64,000 nucleotides of DNA from Massilia aquatica. GTDB lineage: Bacteria > Pseudomonadota > Gammaproteobacteria > Burkholderiales > Burkholderiaceae_D. Numbering within the stretch: the stretch's first letter is position 1; each line of letters opens with the position of its first letter. Below are positions 63,937 to 64,000 of this stretch, in pieces. Both the position numbers and the translations under genes were made by a program. The notes below the pieces were generated by a model. That model searched no databases. It saw only the letters and a program-made list of their open reading frames with translations, and had not been told where the DNA came from. The stretch is taken from contig NZ_VVIW01000028.1 in the NCBI RefSeq assembly GCF_011682045.1, forward strand, positions 24,579 to 88,578. Direction: 5' to 3'.

Positions 63937-64000
63937 ATGACGACGAGCTACCTTCCATACGATCAGCATCAGCAAATGCTGCTTCCCCATGCTTTGCAAG
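63937..64000 (+). mobile_element. IS1182-family transposase, start only (cut by window end)
   Basis: The frame starting ATG 63937 reads MTTSYLPYDQHQQMLLPHAL, the characteristic N-terminus of IS1182-type transposases. Only 21 codons are in the window. The left inverted repeat should lie in 63780-63930 but was not identified with confidence. The element sits directly behind czcA. Confidence 0.75.

Overview
The window is a GC-rich bacterial chromosome segment. Gene content suggests a betaproteobacterium of the Oxalobacteraceae (Massilia, Duganella or Telluria type). The signs are several c-type cytochrome oxidoreductases, a yjfI-pspA-yqiJ-yqiK-giant ATPase operon, a czcICBA metal-efflux operon, many small exported proteins of unknown function, and frequent GTG and TTG starts. 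This assignment is an inference from gene families. No rRNA, tRNA or CRISPR array was seen.

Layout. 1-7.7 kb: 3' end of a TerC/CBS-domain membrane protein, an AI-2E-family exporter, a secreted lipoprotein joining two discoidin-like domains to a di-haem oxidoreductase, a small membrane protein, and nhaA behind a strongly structured leader. 7.7-17.4 kb (minus strand): a six-gene membrane-stress operon (yjfI, pspA, a small protein, yqiJ-like, flotillin, 1743-aa AAA ATPase) with a consensus-like promoter bracketed by two 15-bp palindromes. 17.5-22.7 kb: SMI1/KNR4 protein, a divergent stand-alone isoleucyl-tRNA synthetase with a foldable leader, free-Met-R-sulfoxide reductase and a flavin reductase.

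22.8-27.9 kb holds the most interesting unit. It is a tight five-gene operon encoding an NrtR-like Nudix regulator, an SPFH-SHOCT protein, a zinc-ribbon pseudokinase, a VWA protein and a divergent adenylosuccinate-synthetase homologue. An 18-bp direct repeat lies in front of it. 28-34 kb: an SDR lacking the catalytic Tyr, a DUF900 lipoprotein hydrolase, small exported proteins, TerD, and a RoxA-like di-haem cytochrome. 34-38 kb is accessory: a tyrosine recombinase divergent from a KfrA-like coiled-coil DNA-binding protein across an AT-rich region of nested palindromes, then a chemoreceptor relic and a lipoprotein alpha/beta hydrolase.

38.5-57 kb is a mosaic of detoxification genes (GST, MFS, thiopurine methyltransferase, PPOX flavoprotein, GNATs, MDR oxidoreductase), each commonly beside its own regulator (LysR, MarR, XRE-cupin, TetR) with visible operator-like repeats. 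Two families of exported paralogues are scattered through it. 57-64 kb: czcI, czcC, czcB, czcA, followed by the start of an IS1182-type transposase cut by the window end.

Common theme: envelope and stress defence. The membrane-stress operon, the SPFH/VWA/pseudokinase operon, TerC and TerD homologues, Na+/H+ and heavy-metal export and peroxide-type haem enzymes lie close together, but functional links between these blocks are inference only.
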